NCBI GenBank assembly: GCA_033065855.1
Contig: JAVXUO010000086.1
Coordinates: 496,001-560,000, forward strand
Length of the DNA: 64,000 bases
Direction: 5' to 3'
From: Escallonia rubra
Taxonomy: Eukaryota > Streptophyta > Magnoliopsida > Escalloniales > Escalloniaceae
In this document: positions 33,701 through 46,900 of the stretch, one piece after another
Position numbering within the stretch: the stretch's first letter is position 1
How the letters are laid out: the number at the start of each line of letters is the position of its first letter
Position numbers and translations under genes: made by a program
The notes under the pieces: model-generated
Told to the model about the DNA's origin: nothing
What the model saw: the letters and a program-made list of their open reading frames with translations, nothing else
Database searches by the model: none

Positions 33701-36530
33701 AAAAGGTGACTTTTCCCGACAGACCATCGAATTCCGTCGCTAATCTTTTAGTAACGGGATTATTATCAACGGATTTTTAGCGACAGACAGTCCGTCGGTA
33801 AAAGTTTTTACGATGAATTATCCACTTTTAGCAACAGAAAATTCCGTCGCTAAAAGTAAATTTTCTTGCAGTGTATGCTAGTACATAGTTATATTTTCTA
33901 TATTAATATGTGGATAATTTGACCGGATGGGTTCGCAAGTCTTCCTGTACGTAGTCGTGCTATTAGAGGAGGCTTCGTTGTGAGCCTATGGGTTAATCTT
34001 GGATCGATGTTTCTCATTAGAACTTGCACAAAATAGGACAACAACGATTTAAAATCAGCGAAAGGGCAGATCTGCTTGATTCCACCGACAGCGTGAAGAC
34101 GATGGAAACTGCCACCTTCGAACGGAAAGACCCCTTGGGGCGATCATTCGTGTCTCTCACGTACCAGCGGTTCTTTCCCTTTTGTTTGTTACTTTTGTTA
34201 TGTGATCACATATAAGTATTGACTTAATTTCTAAATCTAGTTTGATGATTTTGCATGATCGTCTCCAAAGTGATTATCTAAATAAATTTGGTCATATAAA
34301 TACTAATAATTTTCTAATTGCAGTTATATGGAGGCATTCTATATCAGTTTTGTCGTTTCATTTAGTTTCTCTAATCGCAGGATAACAAAAGCCAGGACGT
34401 TGTTCTCATCTTCAAAGAAACAACCTCATCACAAAATAGTACGAGGGAATTTGTAATGCGTAGTTTTGAGGCCTTTAAAAAATTAAAACTTTTAAGGCTC
34501 AAAGTTTGGGGTTTACGGTATCTATTTGATGCCTGCTACCTTATGTCTTGGACTCCCCTCATGCCGTGCTCCTGTTTTCCCGCAATTCGAAGGTTCCCTC
34601 TTCTTCAAATTATGCCATAGTCTGGATCGAGCTTCTCCATTCTCATCTGCACGTCATGATTCGCTCCGAGTTTCCAGTGTCGCGTTGTTATCACTAATTC
34701 AACATAAGTATCTTGAGTTTTTTGAAATGGAAACAATCTCATTCACGCAAAGGTTTATCAAGAATCACAATATCATGATTTTCTGAAGGGCAATCCTAAC
34801 CTAGAGTGTTTCTACCGATGAAATCTTTCTCGTTGCAGCGAGCTCAAGGGCAGTTTTTGTTCGCTCGAGGATTTTCATTGGCATGCGGAGTACATCTTTC
34901 GAATGAAATCCTGTCATTAATTACTTGCATCTTTTAGTATTCTGCAAGCATCTGATAACTGCATTGTCTTGCCATCTACAAACCCGCACCACTTCGAGGC
35001 TTTCAAATGAATGAGGTCTTCATCCCTGACCCAAAACAAAAACCCTAGCTCGCAATTATTGGTAGCAGTAATTTTCTTAAGTGGGTGAGCAAAGAAAGCT
35101 AACTTATAGCTGTACCATAAGAAGTTTATTATTTATACACGCGGTGCTTATTGAGGGCAACTTGCTCTTTTCCTACTGTCAAAAAATGCATGACAAAGTA
35201 ACAGCATTTGAAATCGAAGTATGAGAGTTGCAGGGAGAACGAAAATCAAGTAGCATAAACAAAGTAGCACTGGGCCAAATTCAAGAGTCACGAATGTTTG
35301 TAGGAAGAGTATGAAATATACTACAACACTATATTAAGATGTTATATTTGGGGTTGAAAGATTAAGAATTACGAATAGGTTAAGCAATAATTATTGGCGC
35401 TTCGGTCAGTTTGTTTAGCTGTTAATTGGTGAATCATGGTCATATTGGAGTGGTAAAAGCAAAGTCACATGTTAGAAGTCTCATAGGACTAAGATATTTG
35501 GCGTATCGTATTGATCTGAAAAAAAATGAAAAATAAAGAAGTTAGTAAGACTGTTGAATCATTTCCTTGCCAATAGCTTTTCTATTAGCCTCCCTAATGC
35601 TAGGGTTCCTTTTCCTATCTTAAATTTTTTAGTTCAAGGTCTAGTTTGTTATTGTTCAGACATATTGTTGCACTGCTTACCTAAAACTCTCTACTTATTG
35701 CATTAACTCTGTTATCTTACTGTCCTAAATAATTGAGACCAGTAGTACCGAATCACAACATATTTGCGCCTTAAACGTAGCTGTTTTCTTGATGATTGCA
35801 CAACTTACACGATGCTGTTCAGGAACTAAAAAATGCCTAATATTCGATAGGCCTAATTAATATGCAATATATATGAAGGAATAGACTATGAAAGCTACGG
35901 GGGTGTAGAAAGTCAGCTAGAACGTGCCGACAACCTTGCTTCATCGTCCGCAACATATGCTGTCCAAAGGTAGATTAGATTCCTTGGATATGCTGATTCC
36001 CAAGTGAAACTGTTTGGATTTCTTGTGTGGATGTTTGATTTGCTTGTTTCATTTGACTGACCAATAAAGATTTTATACGACAGATTGAAGTCTCGTTCAA
36101 AAAATTCAATTTCCAATCATTTGAATTATGCTATGCCTAGTTTTCAATCTGTTACAAAAGCACGGACATGAGAAAATCACTTGTTTATTTCGTTCAAATA
36201 GTTTAAAGAAGAAAAACGTCTTCATATTCTCCACGGCTTTGCGAAAGCTTAGTCTATTTGTATTACTGGTGGTCCCTCATCTGTATGGTTGCGCAGTTGA
36301 CTCTGAAGGAGATGTCGATCGGCATCCCGTCCCGTGAGGGATTTATGCGTACAAGCTTTAGTATAATACATCATCATCATCAGTTTGTTCTAACGTTGGA
36401 ATATCCGAATATGTCATCAACTACTATGACTAGAGCTGGGTAAGTGAGAGACTTCTACATCGATCATCGCCATGATGATTACGACCGACCACCATCCCAC
36501 TGTTATTTTCTTTTAGGAATCTCAATTGCT
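29895..36530. repeat. Duplication block A
   Basis: A 6.6-kb segment nearly identical to block B (36,531-~43,560) and largely to block C (50,014-~55,878). It begins TAGTACATGTATAAATATAG and ends CAATTGCTTAG. It holds GA/GT microsatellites (30,220-30,240 and 30,618-30,737), a CACTA-like derivative and AT-rich DNA. An 86-codon frame at 34,526-34,786 is conserved in all three blocks but shows no known domain. No phosphatase gene follows block A; block B follows directly. Confidence 0.9.
31517..33873. mobile_element. CACTA-like non-autonomous element, block A copy
   Basis: The right end reads TTTTCTTGCAGTG (inward CACTGCAAGAAAA) followed by TAT. The right subterminal part (33,470-33,860) and left part (31,517-31,580) are rich in TAGCGACGG / CCGTCGCTAAA in both orientations. 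The interior includes a CT-rich GC segment. The left terminal CACTA bases are not visible, so the left end is truncated or diverged. No transposase. Confidence 0.7.
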
Positions 36531-36595
36531 TAGTACATGTATAAATATAGATACTAAACAATATAATGAGTTTCTTTTCATCTTATATATATCTT

Positions 36596-36731
36596 GAGAG
36601 CTCATCCGTTGCTAGCGCTAGCACTGTCCGCTACATAATGTAGTGGACGGTAAATTATCGTCCGCTACATTATGTAGCGGACGGCAAAACAGCGCTAGCA
36701 ACGTGCTAGCGCTAGCAATGGATCACGACCC
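36596..36731. mobile_element. 136 bp MITE related to the large MULE
   Basis: Flanked by a 9-bp duplication ATATATCTT (36,587-36,595 and 36,732-36,740). The ends are ~29-bp imperfect inverted repeats: left GAGCTCATCCGTTGCTAGCG, right read inward TCGTGATCCATTGCTAGCG. The interior is essentially two palindromes of the TCCGCTACATTATGTAGCGGA type. Terminal GATCCGTT, GCGCTAGCA and palindromes match the element at 15,926-25,747. Block A has the empty site. Confidence 0.9.
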
Positions 36732-38284
36732 ATATATCTTTGTCGCTAAAAAGTTAACAACTATCTTTAAAAAATATTTTTAGTAATAAAAAAATTCAAA
36801 AATCATGAGAGGGTTCAAATAATATTTCTCAACAACTTGATAAGACTTTGATAACATTAATTTTAAACCAGCATACACAGAAGCACCTATTAATGTTAAC
36901 TCTTTAAAGAACGATGAGACTTTTTATTTTTGAAATTGAAGTAACATGAAAAATGATAAATAACTTTTACAACGGAATATATTCTCGTACCAAAAGTAAG
37001 AAAAAACGAACGAGAGAGAGAGAGAGAGCACTCGTCAAGAAAAGGGAAACAAAAAGAAAGAATTACTAATTTAATTATTAAATCCAAGAACAAAATTGCA
37101 AAGAATTTATTAGTGATTGATTTTACAAAAGTGTAAACTTAGATCGTACAAAAAAGTATAAGAATTATGAATCATAAAAAAAAATCTAAAAATGCTGGAG
37201 ATAATTATGGATTAGTTTACAAAACTGGAATATGAGAATAATGAATTAGAACCATCATTTTAGCTAGAGTTATCTGCAAATGGTATTAGCGAGAGTATAT
37301 TGTAACTAAAATTTTAAAGTGAAGTGGAGAGAAAAGAAGTATGTAAGTCCAAAAAGGTAGATAAAAAGAGAGATTATGGGGTACTGGTAAGTTTGTGTGT
37401 GTGTGCGCGTGTGTGTGTGTGCGAGAGAGAGAGAGAGAGAAATCAAATCAAATTTTGTGTGTGTTGTGTGTGTATGTGTGTATGTTAGAGAGAGAGAGAG
37501 AATTATAAGGTGTGTAAATTCAAAATGGTTACAAAAAGTCAAAAATTACAAAGTTCGTGTGGCGAGGTAACAAAGTGTTTAATTAATTGGTGACCGAGTA
37601 ACATACTCTCAGTTTCGGATTTACTATATATAATTAGACATTAGACATATTGGATTTTTTTACCAATGTGGAATATAACTTAGTACATGCCCTAACGTGA
37701 AAAGTGAAATAGACAATTACCAAAAACATCGAGAATCGCCATCCTTTTACCCATACTCATTTCTCTCCTTTGAACAGAAGATACGATTATTTTTCTTCGA
37801 TTTCTCGGTCGAAGCAAGAGACAATACATCTTCACATAATTGATCATTTTTTTCACTCAAAGAAGTGTCCCATCTCAATCGAAAAAGAAAATATTGCTTC
37901 AAACATCAGAAACCTTGATCCAAACTATGACATGAGGAAGAACATAATAAAGAGTCTCGTCATGAGCATGTGAATAAAAAGCTTCCATTCGATTACGACA
38001 TGAGGATGAGAATTGTAGTAGGTAGTGAGTTGGCTCTTATATGATGTTAAAACCTGATATCCATCTGAAAAGCATACTCATGATAAAGCTAAGCTCACGA
38101 GAAATAAGAAGCAGATTCATCCCTTATTTGTATCCGATATAAGATACCTTAAGAACTACATTCAAATAAAGGGTCACCTACAATAACAAGAAATTGACAT
38201 GCAAGGAGATATCGATCATGCCCAAGAGGAGTAGACTAATGATAACAATAAAAGGACTAGGCAACCCAGGTGAAGGATACTCCG

Positions 38285-40649
38285 TTGGTAAAGATCTTTA
38301 ACGACAAATGTTTACCGACGGAAAAATTCGTCACTAAATGTATATTTCGTACTTTTCTAAAATTTTTTTGAATTTTTTATTTTGGAAAATAATTTTTATA
38401 TTTTACTATAAAGGAAGGAAACCCTAAATTTTACTTTCGTTTCATTTACCCCGCTGCACTTTTCTTTCTCTTCTCTCCATCCCCTGCCCCTCGATCTCTC
38501 CCTCCTTCTCTCACACTGCCGATCGTCGACCAACCCTCTACGCTGCCTCTCTTCTTCCCTGGCCACCTCCCATGCCACCCATACCTGCTACTGATGTCGC
38601 CCGATTGACGCCTCACTGCACCGCTACCGCTCCACCAGATCTGTCGTCTGCTGAGTAGCAGGTTCATTATCTTTCTATCCCTCCCTCGTCGTTCACTTTT
38701 CTATTGAACCTTTTGTGGGATAACTTTACCATAGATATATATGTATTTAATTTTTTGTTTGAATATATAAAGGAAATGAATCATGAGATTCGTTGTACCA
38801 AGATTATTATATGTTTAGAGTGTAGATTCTTCCTCCTTTTTATTTGATTCTCCAAGCATTCAGTTTCTGGGATAATGTTTAAATGTTCGTTATTCTATTG
38901 TTCTTCACATAATGAAATTTATTTGATTCTAAACAGTAAACTAGACCATGCCGGTCCAAACCAAATCAAAAATATTATAAAAAATGCAAGAAGGGTTAGG
39001 AGAAGGGAGTGGGGGGACCTATCTGAAGTTAGATTTGAGGTTTAAGGATTAATGGCGATGATCCGGTGGAAGCAATTATGTTGAGGCTGGTTTGTGGCTT
39101 TGGCACTTTTGTGGAAGGCTGTGTGGGGTGATGATGCAAGGAGAAGGTGGTGTCCCAGTTGTAATTCTGCCGTTTTAGGCAATATGTAGAAGTTGCAACT
39201 TAGATATATGTACAGGGGGTTGATTGCAAAGGGTAGAAGTCTTGGTGCAACGAGTGCAGGCACCTTTTTGGAAGTGTGCTTCAACGTGAATCTTTGGAAG
39301 TTTCTATGAACTCTTGGTTTACGATATCTAAGTGGAGCAGTCATATGCGTACTAGAAGTGGATTAAAACGTGCAATGGAAGAAGAAAGGGAAGGAGCTGA
39401 AGAGCTCCGGTTTCTATATGTTGATAAGCACCGGGAATTATAGTTGCTACTGAGTGTAATAATGGTTGCTTCCAATAGAGTAGAGGAGATGATTGGAAAT
39501 CTGCCTTGATAGGCAGAAATGTACACCAAGAACAAAAAAAAGTGCGTGTGGTTCGGGGAGGGAAGGGGCAGGACATGGCATAGAAAGGGAGAGACTCAGC
39601 CCAATGGAGCTAGTGGAATGAATAGAAAAACATGAGACTTCATGAGTTGGCTCCTTTTTTTTTTTCACATTTGTGTTGGTTCAGTCTGTACTAATCTGTA
39701 GAGGGTGTATGAATAGTAGGGAGAAAATCTTGAAATGTTTTAAACTGTTTATTGTATGACTTATGTTCAGCGTTTCTACACTTCAAAAATTATATTAAGG
39801 TTTACTTTTCTCTCTTATAAGGTACAAAGTGACACTCTTAGAGACGTCATCGCCCAGATTACTTTCAGGCAATTGAGCTCCAACTTAATCACAGGGAATT
39901 AGCACGTGCATGGAGCTATCGGATTTAAGTGCCTGTCTAGGGAGATATTGTGCAGGCTAAGGTTCTGGATTTTTATTTATTTTTTATTTTGTTGAAATTT
40001 GTAATTTAGTATTGGGATTTGTACGATGTAATCTATTTTATTCTATGAATAACTAATATTGGGATTTAGTTGGTGGTTTATGACTTACGTTTAATTTTTA
40101 TTGCTTGAAATTTGGTAAAGAAGAATGGTAGCCTAAAGAATAAAATTGTCGATATATTTGGTAATTAAGATTATTTATCGACGGAAGTTGGCTTGAAATT
40201 TTTACAAACTAATAACAATTTAAAAAATAGCTCTTTTGTTTTTAAAAACCTTGGCGACGAAATTTTGTCGCTAAAAAGTCTGACTCGGTTATTGACTTTA
40301 AGCAACAAAATTCTGTCATTAAAAGGCCGTAATAACGATGAACCTTTAGCGACAGGACATCCGTCGCTAAAAGTCTTTTTAAATTGAATTTCGAGAAAAT
40401 AACAGAAAATATGGAAATTATAGAAATTGTCTTTAGCTACGGAAAATCGTCGCTAAAAGTAATTAATTCCGTCGGTAAAAAGTGACTTTTCCCGACAGAC
40501 CATCGAATTCCGTCGCTAATCTTTTAGTAACGGAGTTATTATCAACGGACTTTTAGCGACAGACAGTCCGTCCCTAAAAACTTTTACGACGAATTATCCG
40601 CTTTTAGCGACGAAAAATTCCGTCGCTAAAAGTAAATTTTCTTGTAGTG
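38285..40649. mobile_element. CACTA-like non-autonomous element, block B copy
   Basis: The counterpart of 31,517-33,873, ending AAATTTTCTTGTAGTG (inward CACTACAAGAAAATTT), a canonical CACTA terminus, followed by TAT. It has the same subterminal GCGACGG motifs and the same missing left terminus. Confidence 0.75.
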
Positions 40650-42973
40650 TATGCTAGTACATAGTTATATTTTCTATATTAATATGTGGATAATTTGACC
40701 GGATGGGTTCGCAAGTCTTCCTGTACGTAGTCGTACTATTAGAGGAGGCTTCGTTGTGAGCCTGTGGGTTAATCTTGGATCGATGTTTCTCGTTAGAACT
40801 TGCACGAAATAGGACAACAACGATTTAAAATCAGCGAAAGGGTAGATCCGCTTGATTCCACCGACAGCGTGAAGACGATGGAAACTGCCACCTTCGAACG
40901 GAAAGACCCCTTGGAGCGATCATTCGCGTCTCTCACATACCAGCGGTTCTTTCCCTTTTGTTTGTTACTTTTGTTATGTGATCACATATAAGTATTAACT
41001 TAATTTCTAAATCTAGTTTGATGATTTTGCATGATCGTCTCCAAAGTGATTATCTAAATAAATTTGGTCATATAAATACTAATAATTTTCTAATTACAGT
41101 TATATGGAGGCATTCTATATCAGTTTTGTCGTTTCATTTAGTTTCTCTAATCGCAGGATAACAAAATCCAGGACGTTGTTCTCATCTTCAAAGAAACAAC
41201 CTCATCACAAAATAGTACGAGGGAATTTGTAATGCGTAGTTTTGAGGCCTTTCAAAAATTAAAACTTTTAAGGCTCAAAGTTTGGGGTTTACGGTATCTA
41301 TTTGATGCCTGCTACCTTATGTCTTGGACTCCCCTCATGCCGTGCTCCTGTTTTCCCGCAATTCGAAGGTTCCCTCTTCTTCAAATTATGCCATAGTCTG
41401 GATCGAGCTTCTCCATTCTCATCTGCACGTCATGATTCGCTCCGAGTTTCCAGTGTCGCGTTGTTATCACTAATTCAACATAAGTATCTTGAGTTTTTTG
41501 AAATGGAAACAATCTCATTCACGCAAAGGTTTATCAAGAATCACAATATCATGATTTTCTGAAGGGCAATCCTAACCTAGAGTGTTTCTACCGATGAAAT
41601 CTTTCTCGTTGCAGCGAGCTCAAGGGCAGTTTTTGTTCGCTCGAGGATTTTCATTGGCATGCGGAGTACATCTTTCGAATGAAATCCTGTCATTAATTAC
41701 TTGCATCTTTTAGTATTCTGCAAGCATCTGATAACTGCATTGTCTTGCCATCTACAAACCCGCACCACTTCGAGGCTTTCAAATGAATGAGGTCTTCATC
41801 CCTGACCCAAAACAAAAACCCTAGCTCGCAATTATTGGTAGCAGTAATTTTCTTAAGTGGGTGAGCAAAGAAAGCTAACTTATAGCTGTACCATAAGAAG
41901 TTTATTATTTATACACGCGGTGCTTATTTAGGGCAACTTGCTCCTTTCCTATTGTCAAAAAATGCATGACAAAGTAACAGCATTTGAAATCCAAGTACGA
42001 GAGTTGCAGGAATATGTTATTACGCTAATTAAGCGTCACGCGGGGTAATTAAACCGTGGAATACTAAAGGAGAAGGAAAATCAAGTAGCATAAACAAAGT
42101 AGCATTGGGCCAAATTCAAGAGTCACGAATGTTTGTAGGAAGAGTATGAAATATACTACAACACTATATTAAGATGTTATATTTGGGGTTGAAAGATTAA
42201 GAATTACGAATAGGTTAAGCAATAATTATTGGCGCTTTGGTCACAGTTTGTTTAGCTGCTAATTGGTGAATCATGGTCATATTGGAGTGGTAAAAGCAAA
42301 GTCACATGTTATAGAAGTCTCATAGGATTAAGATATTTGGCGTATCGTATTGATCTGAAAAAAATGAAAAATAAAGAAGTTAGTAAGACCGTCGAATCAT
42401 TTCCTTACCAATAATGCTAGGGTTCCTTTTCCTTTCTTAATTTTTTTAGTTCTAGGGCTAGTTTGTTATTGTTCAAACATATTGTTGCACTAAAACTCTC
42501 TACTTAATGCATTAACTCTGTTATCTTACGATCCTAAATAATTGGGACCAGTAGTACCGAATCACAACGTATTTGCGTCTCAAACATAACTGTTTTCTTG
42601 ATGATTGCACAACTTACACGATGGAACTAAAAAAAGCCTAATATTCGATAGGCCTAATATGCAATATATATGAAGGAATAGACTATGGGGGTGTAGAAAG
42701 TCAGCTAGAACGTGCCGACAACCTTGCTTCATCGTCCGCAACATATGCTGTCCAAAGGTAGATTAGATTCCTTGGATATGCTGATTCCCAAGTGAAACTG
42801 TTTGGATTTCTTGTGTGGATGTTTGATTTGCTTGTTTCATTGACGGACCAATAAAGATTTTATACGCGTACACAGACAGATTGAAGTCTCATTCAAAAAA
42901 TTCAATTTCCAATCATTTTAATTATGCTATGCCTAGTTTTCAATCTGTTACAAAAGCACGGACATGAGAAACT

Positions 42974-43283
42974 GAGGCCCCGTACGCTTACCATATTTGT
43001 TTTCTGTTTTCATTTTCACGATTTTCATATTCAGTTTGAAAATCTGTTCCTATATTTTTATCATTTTCACAAAAAAAAAATTGGCCATTTTTTCTTATAT
43101 TGGGTTAAGTTTGAGTGAAAAAAAGCTGAAAACACCTTTTAGGTGTGTTTTCAGTTTTTTGGTACTATTTGAGTAATTTTATCCAAAATGAAAACAGAAA
43201 ATGGTAAAAGTATGCAAAAAAAGAATCTTTTTCATCATCATTGCTAAAAACAGAAAACGAATATAGTAAGTGTACAGGGCCTC
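42974..43283. mobile_element. 310 bp MITE (hAT-like) specific to block B
   Basis: The ends are inverted over about 37 bp: left GAGGCCCCGTACGCTTACC, right read inward GAGGCCCTGTACACTTACT, both continuing to GTTTTCTGTTTT. Block C has the uninterrupted sequence GAGAAAATCAAATTCTCC at this position. The target duplication is not clear. Confidence 0.8.
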
Positions 43284-43570
43284 AAATTCTCCACGGCTTC
43301 GCGAAAGCTTAGTCTATTTTGTATTATTGGTGGTCCCACATCTGCGCAGTTGACGCTGAAGGAGATGTCGGCATTCCGTTAGGGATTTATGCGTAGAAGC
43401 CTCTTAGTATAATACATCATCATCATCAGTTTGTTCTAACGTTGGAATTTCCGAATATGTCATCAACTACTATGACTAGAGCTGGGTAAGTGAGAGACTT
43501 CTACATCGATCATCGCCATGATGATTACGACCGACCACCATCATCAGTTTGTTCTAACGTTGGAATTTCC

Positions 43571-43578
43571 GAATATAC
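43571..43578. promoter_or_regulatory. Candidate PHR1 site (P1BS) upstream of PAP gene 1
   Basis: GAATATAC fits the GNATATNC consensus of the phosphate-starvation factor PHR1, about 350 bp upstream of the start. A match of this length arises by chance easily. Confidence 0.3.
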
Positions 43579-43816
43579 CTACATGCTAGCTAGTACTTTA
43601 GTAAACCTTGCAAAGGGCTATGAATGAATGCAATAATGCCATGAAAGCTACTATTGCGTGTGCTTACTTGTTGGCGAAGTTATGAAAACCAGCAGATCAA
43701 GCTAGGCGGCTTTAAAGTAGTATATCCCTAAATATCATAGGCTTGAAACTCGATCTTGCCCTCAACCAATGACTAGACTATGAAATTAATATCTTCACGT
43801 CATTGCATTCCTCGCA

Positions 43817-43826
43817 TATAATATAG
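43817..43826 (+). promoter_or_regulatory. TATA box of PAP gene 1
   Basis: TATAATATAG about 100 bp upstream of the start codon; the same sequence and spacing are kept in gene 2. Confidence 0.5.
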
Positions 43827-43924
43827 TTTTTCAATTTCTTCAACCCTTTGGTTCCTCCTCATATACAAACTTCCTGCTTAATTGTACACACATTCTTCGC
43901 TTCTGTACGAGACTTTTACAAGTT

Positions 43925-46900
43925 ATGAACCTAAAGTTGCAGAAGCCAATGGAGAAAAGCTTGTCACAAATCTTCCTTTTCCTAACCACATTTCTCCTTC
44001 TTCAAATACTCTTCAGACGGTCACATGCATCGGAATATACCCGGCATCCTCCTCGTCCGGTTATCTTGACCCCCCATAAGGGGCCGGATTCCGACCCTCA
44101 ACAGGTCCTCTCTCTCTCTCTGTGAAGTTTCTCCTAACATTAAAATGAAAGTTTCTCCGACCAATGATATATTTTCAGTGGCGTAATCATGATAACAGCC
44201 TCATATGAGTCTTTTAAGGGATGTAACTAGATATGTAGCAACGGCCAAAAATTTCCTATTCTTAACTGCAGTAGCTCCTACTTGATGAACTATTTTAGGT
44301 TCATATATCATTGGCCGGGAAAGATCACATGCGGGTTTCATGGATTACAGCCGATAAACAAGTGGAATCGATTGTTGATTACGGAAAAGAACCAGGGAAA
44401 TACGAAGCGTCAGCCACCGGTGAACATACCTCGTATCATTATTTCTTCTACAGTTCCGGCAAGATCCACCATGTCACGATTGGACCGCTGGATGCAAGCA
44501 CTACGTATTACTACAGGTGCGGTGGTTCCGGCACGGAGTTTAACTTGAGGACACCTCCTTCAACATTTCCCATCGAATTTGTAGTTGCTGGTGAGTCCCT
44601 ATTTGCGGCCCTCTGGAGGTGTTTGCGTACAAGTGTGGATAGGTTCTAACTGATTGAGTTTGGTGTGTAACACCTAATTAACTTTTTGCAAGTAACACCT
44701 AATTAACGTGTGTTGCCTCCAAACTATAAGTTTTTTCTTTCTTTTTGTCTGCTTCACTTTGTATTGATATAGGATCATGTATATACAATTTTCTGCAATT
44801 TTTTCTTCGTTTTAATGTTTTTTTTTTCTCGTTCTAATGAAATAGAGGCTTATATATATGTATATCACAAGATTTTGTTATTGGTTACATCTCAAAAAGA
44901 AGATATTCTATGCTTGAGCTTGAACTTTACGTACAAACTGATGTTTGCTATGTGCACGTTTGTGCGTGTCTGTATGTGTTTACGTGCGCCAATGCTAGTG
45001 CATGTCTTCTGTTAGTTGTAATATTATGTCGTGGTCGATTCGTGTTACGTGTTGCGTTTAGTCTTTCATTTTTTTCCCTCTTTCTTTGAATAGTTGTACT
45101 TGCTTACCTTTTTCAAAATTTTAGTTCAGAAAACACCAATTACTTCAATACATTATTCAGTTTTATGAGTAAGTTATTTGTTGCAGACCTAGAGATGATA
45201 GAATATGTTGGAAAATTGTACTTTAGAACACTATACAATTAGATATTAATCCATGAATACAGAGTCTGGGTTGAATTTGACTTTCTTACTTCTTTTCTCG
45301 CTTATTTTTTTATATGTAAAGGTGACACAAAGAAGGTTAATGCACGTTTTCATCCTTCCGGACAATACAGCTTTTTTATCCTTTAAAGAATTAAAATACC
45401 AAAAGTTTATCTGAAATTTAGATTTAATTTTTGGGAAGAGGCGCTTAATACACACCCTTTATTGAATCCACGCAACTACCGTTATTTACGGATCAAAAAG
45501 TGTCAGTAACGTACCCTTAAATTGAATTGTTGAATTTAATTGAATGAACTGATATATTCACTCCAAATTTAAACTCTTTCACTCGAAATGATTTTTAGTG
45601 GCACTTATCAATCACCCAACTGCAAATTTCAGTGAGAGAAATAGAGTAAGAGTTCAATTTTTTATGAAAGTTCAATAACTAAGCTTCAAATAATTTAGAG
45701 CTCATTTGTTTACTAAAGCTTCAAGTAATCCAAACAACGTTGTTTCGATTTACTATCTAAGCTTCAAATAATGCAAAAGACATTGTTTTGGAGTGCACTG
45801 CGAATGAGTTTGCAACTGGAGATAACTGACAATAAATTTATTTCTCGTTGAAGCTAGAATCATTATCATTTACCTATACACATGTTATCTTTGAATATTA
45901 TGTTTGAGACAGGAGACCTAGGGCAAACAGAATGGACAAACTCAACCTTGGCACATGTTAATGCTAGAGACTACGATGTACTTCTGTTACCTGGCGATCT
46001 ATCCTACGCCGATACAAATCAACCACTTTGGGACTCGTTCGGTCGACTAGTCGAGCCACATGCAAGCCGTCGGCCATGGATGGTGACGGAAGGCAACCAT
46101 GAAGTCGAAATCTTCCCGATTGTGTATCCCCGTGGTTTCAAGGCCTACAATGCTCGGTGGCTGATGCCATACCAAGATAGTGGCTCCAAATCGAACTTGT
46201 ACTATTCATTCGACGTTGTGGGCACTCACATTGTCATGTTGGGATCTTACGCAGACTTTGATGCCAATTCGGATCAATACAAGTGGCTGGAAGCCGAGTT
46301 GGCAAAAGTTGATAGGTCGAAGACACCATGGATCGTCGTGATACTCCATGCACCGTGGTATAACTCTAACTCCGCCCATAGAGGGGAAGGAGAGAGCATG
46401 AGGAAAGCAATGGAAGAGATGCTGTACAAGGCGCGAGTTGATCTAGTGTTTGCGGGGCATGTTCATGCTTATGAGCGCTTCGTAAGTTATCACTTTCATG
46501 TTCTTGTGTTTCTAAGTCACACCCTACTATCATACATCAGAGGTAACTCTATTAGAGCTATTTTGAGTTTTGCCAATAAATTTTCAGTGCAAGAAGCAAC
46601 GAGTAGTCTCTTTGTTAGCAACATTTATTTTGGCAGAAACCAAATTGCTTCACATGAATTCGAAGTCCTAATATTTCACATACGATTGACTTGGCCGGAT
46701 ACCAACCTTAGTTGTATAGGTTTGCTCAAACCTATGTTTTTCTAGGATGATAAGAAATACCCTGAACCCTAACTAAGCATCTAAGGTAATGTCGTTGCTA
46801 GTTGCAAAACATCACTAGCAATGTTTTTACGTTTATAAGATGTTCCCATGTTTACTTAGCTCGATTAAATCCGTATTAATTTTTCTGGTTGTGTCTGTTC

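Larger units (their letters stand above)
36531..43560. repeat. Duplication block B
   Basis: Directly adjoins block A at a junction where block A's end (CAATTGCTTAG) meets block B's start (TAGTACATG) with a TAG overlap. It differs from A by a 136-bp MITE near its start, a 310-bp MITE near its end, a ~47-bp insertion near 42,014 (also in C) and scattered indels. The unidentified 86-codon frame recurs at 41,302-41,562. Confidence 0.9.

Noticed and set aside
45882-45912. ATG upstream of exon 3 as an independent start of a shorter phosphatase
   Set aside because: These codons are intron; the acceptor AG at 45,911-45,912 joins exon 2 in phase with GDLG.
46482-46745. Extension of PAP exon 3 past YERF (also 60,735-60,968)
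   Set aside because: The frame reads into intron 3 after a canonical GTAAG donor; the next exon (ACTAGGGTTTAC) continues the family sequence.
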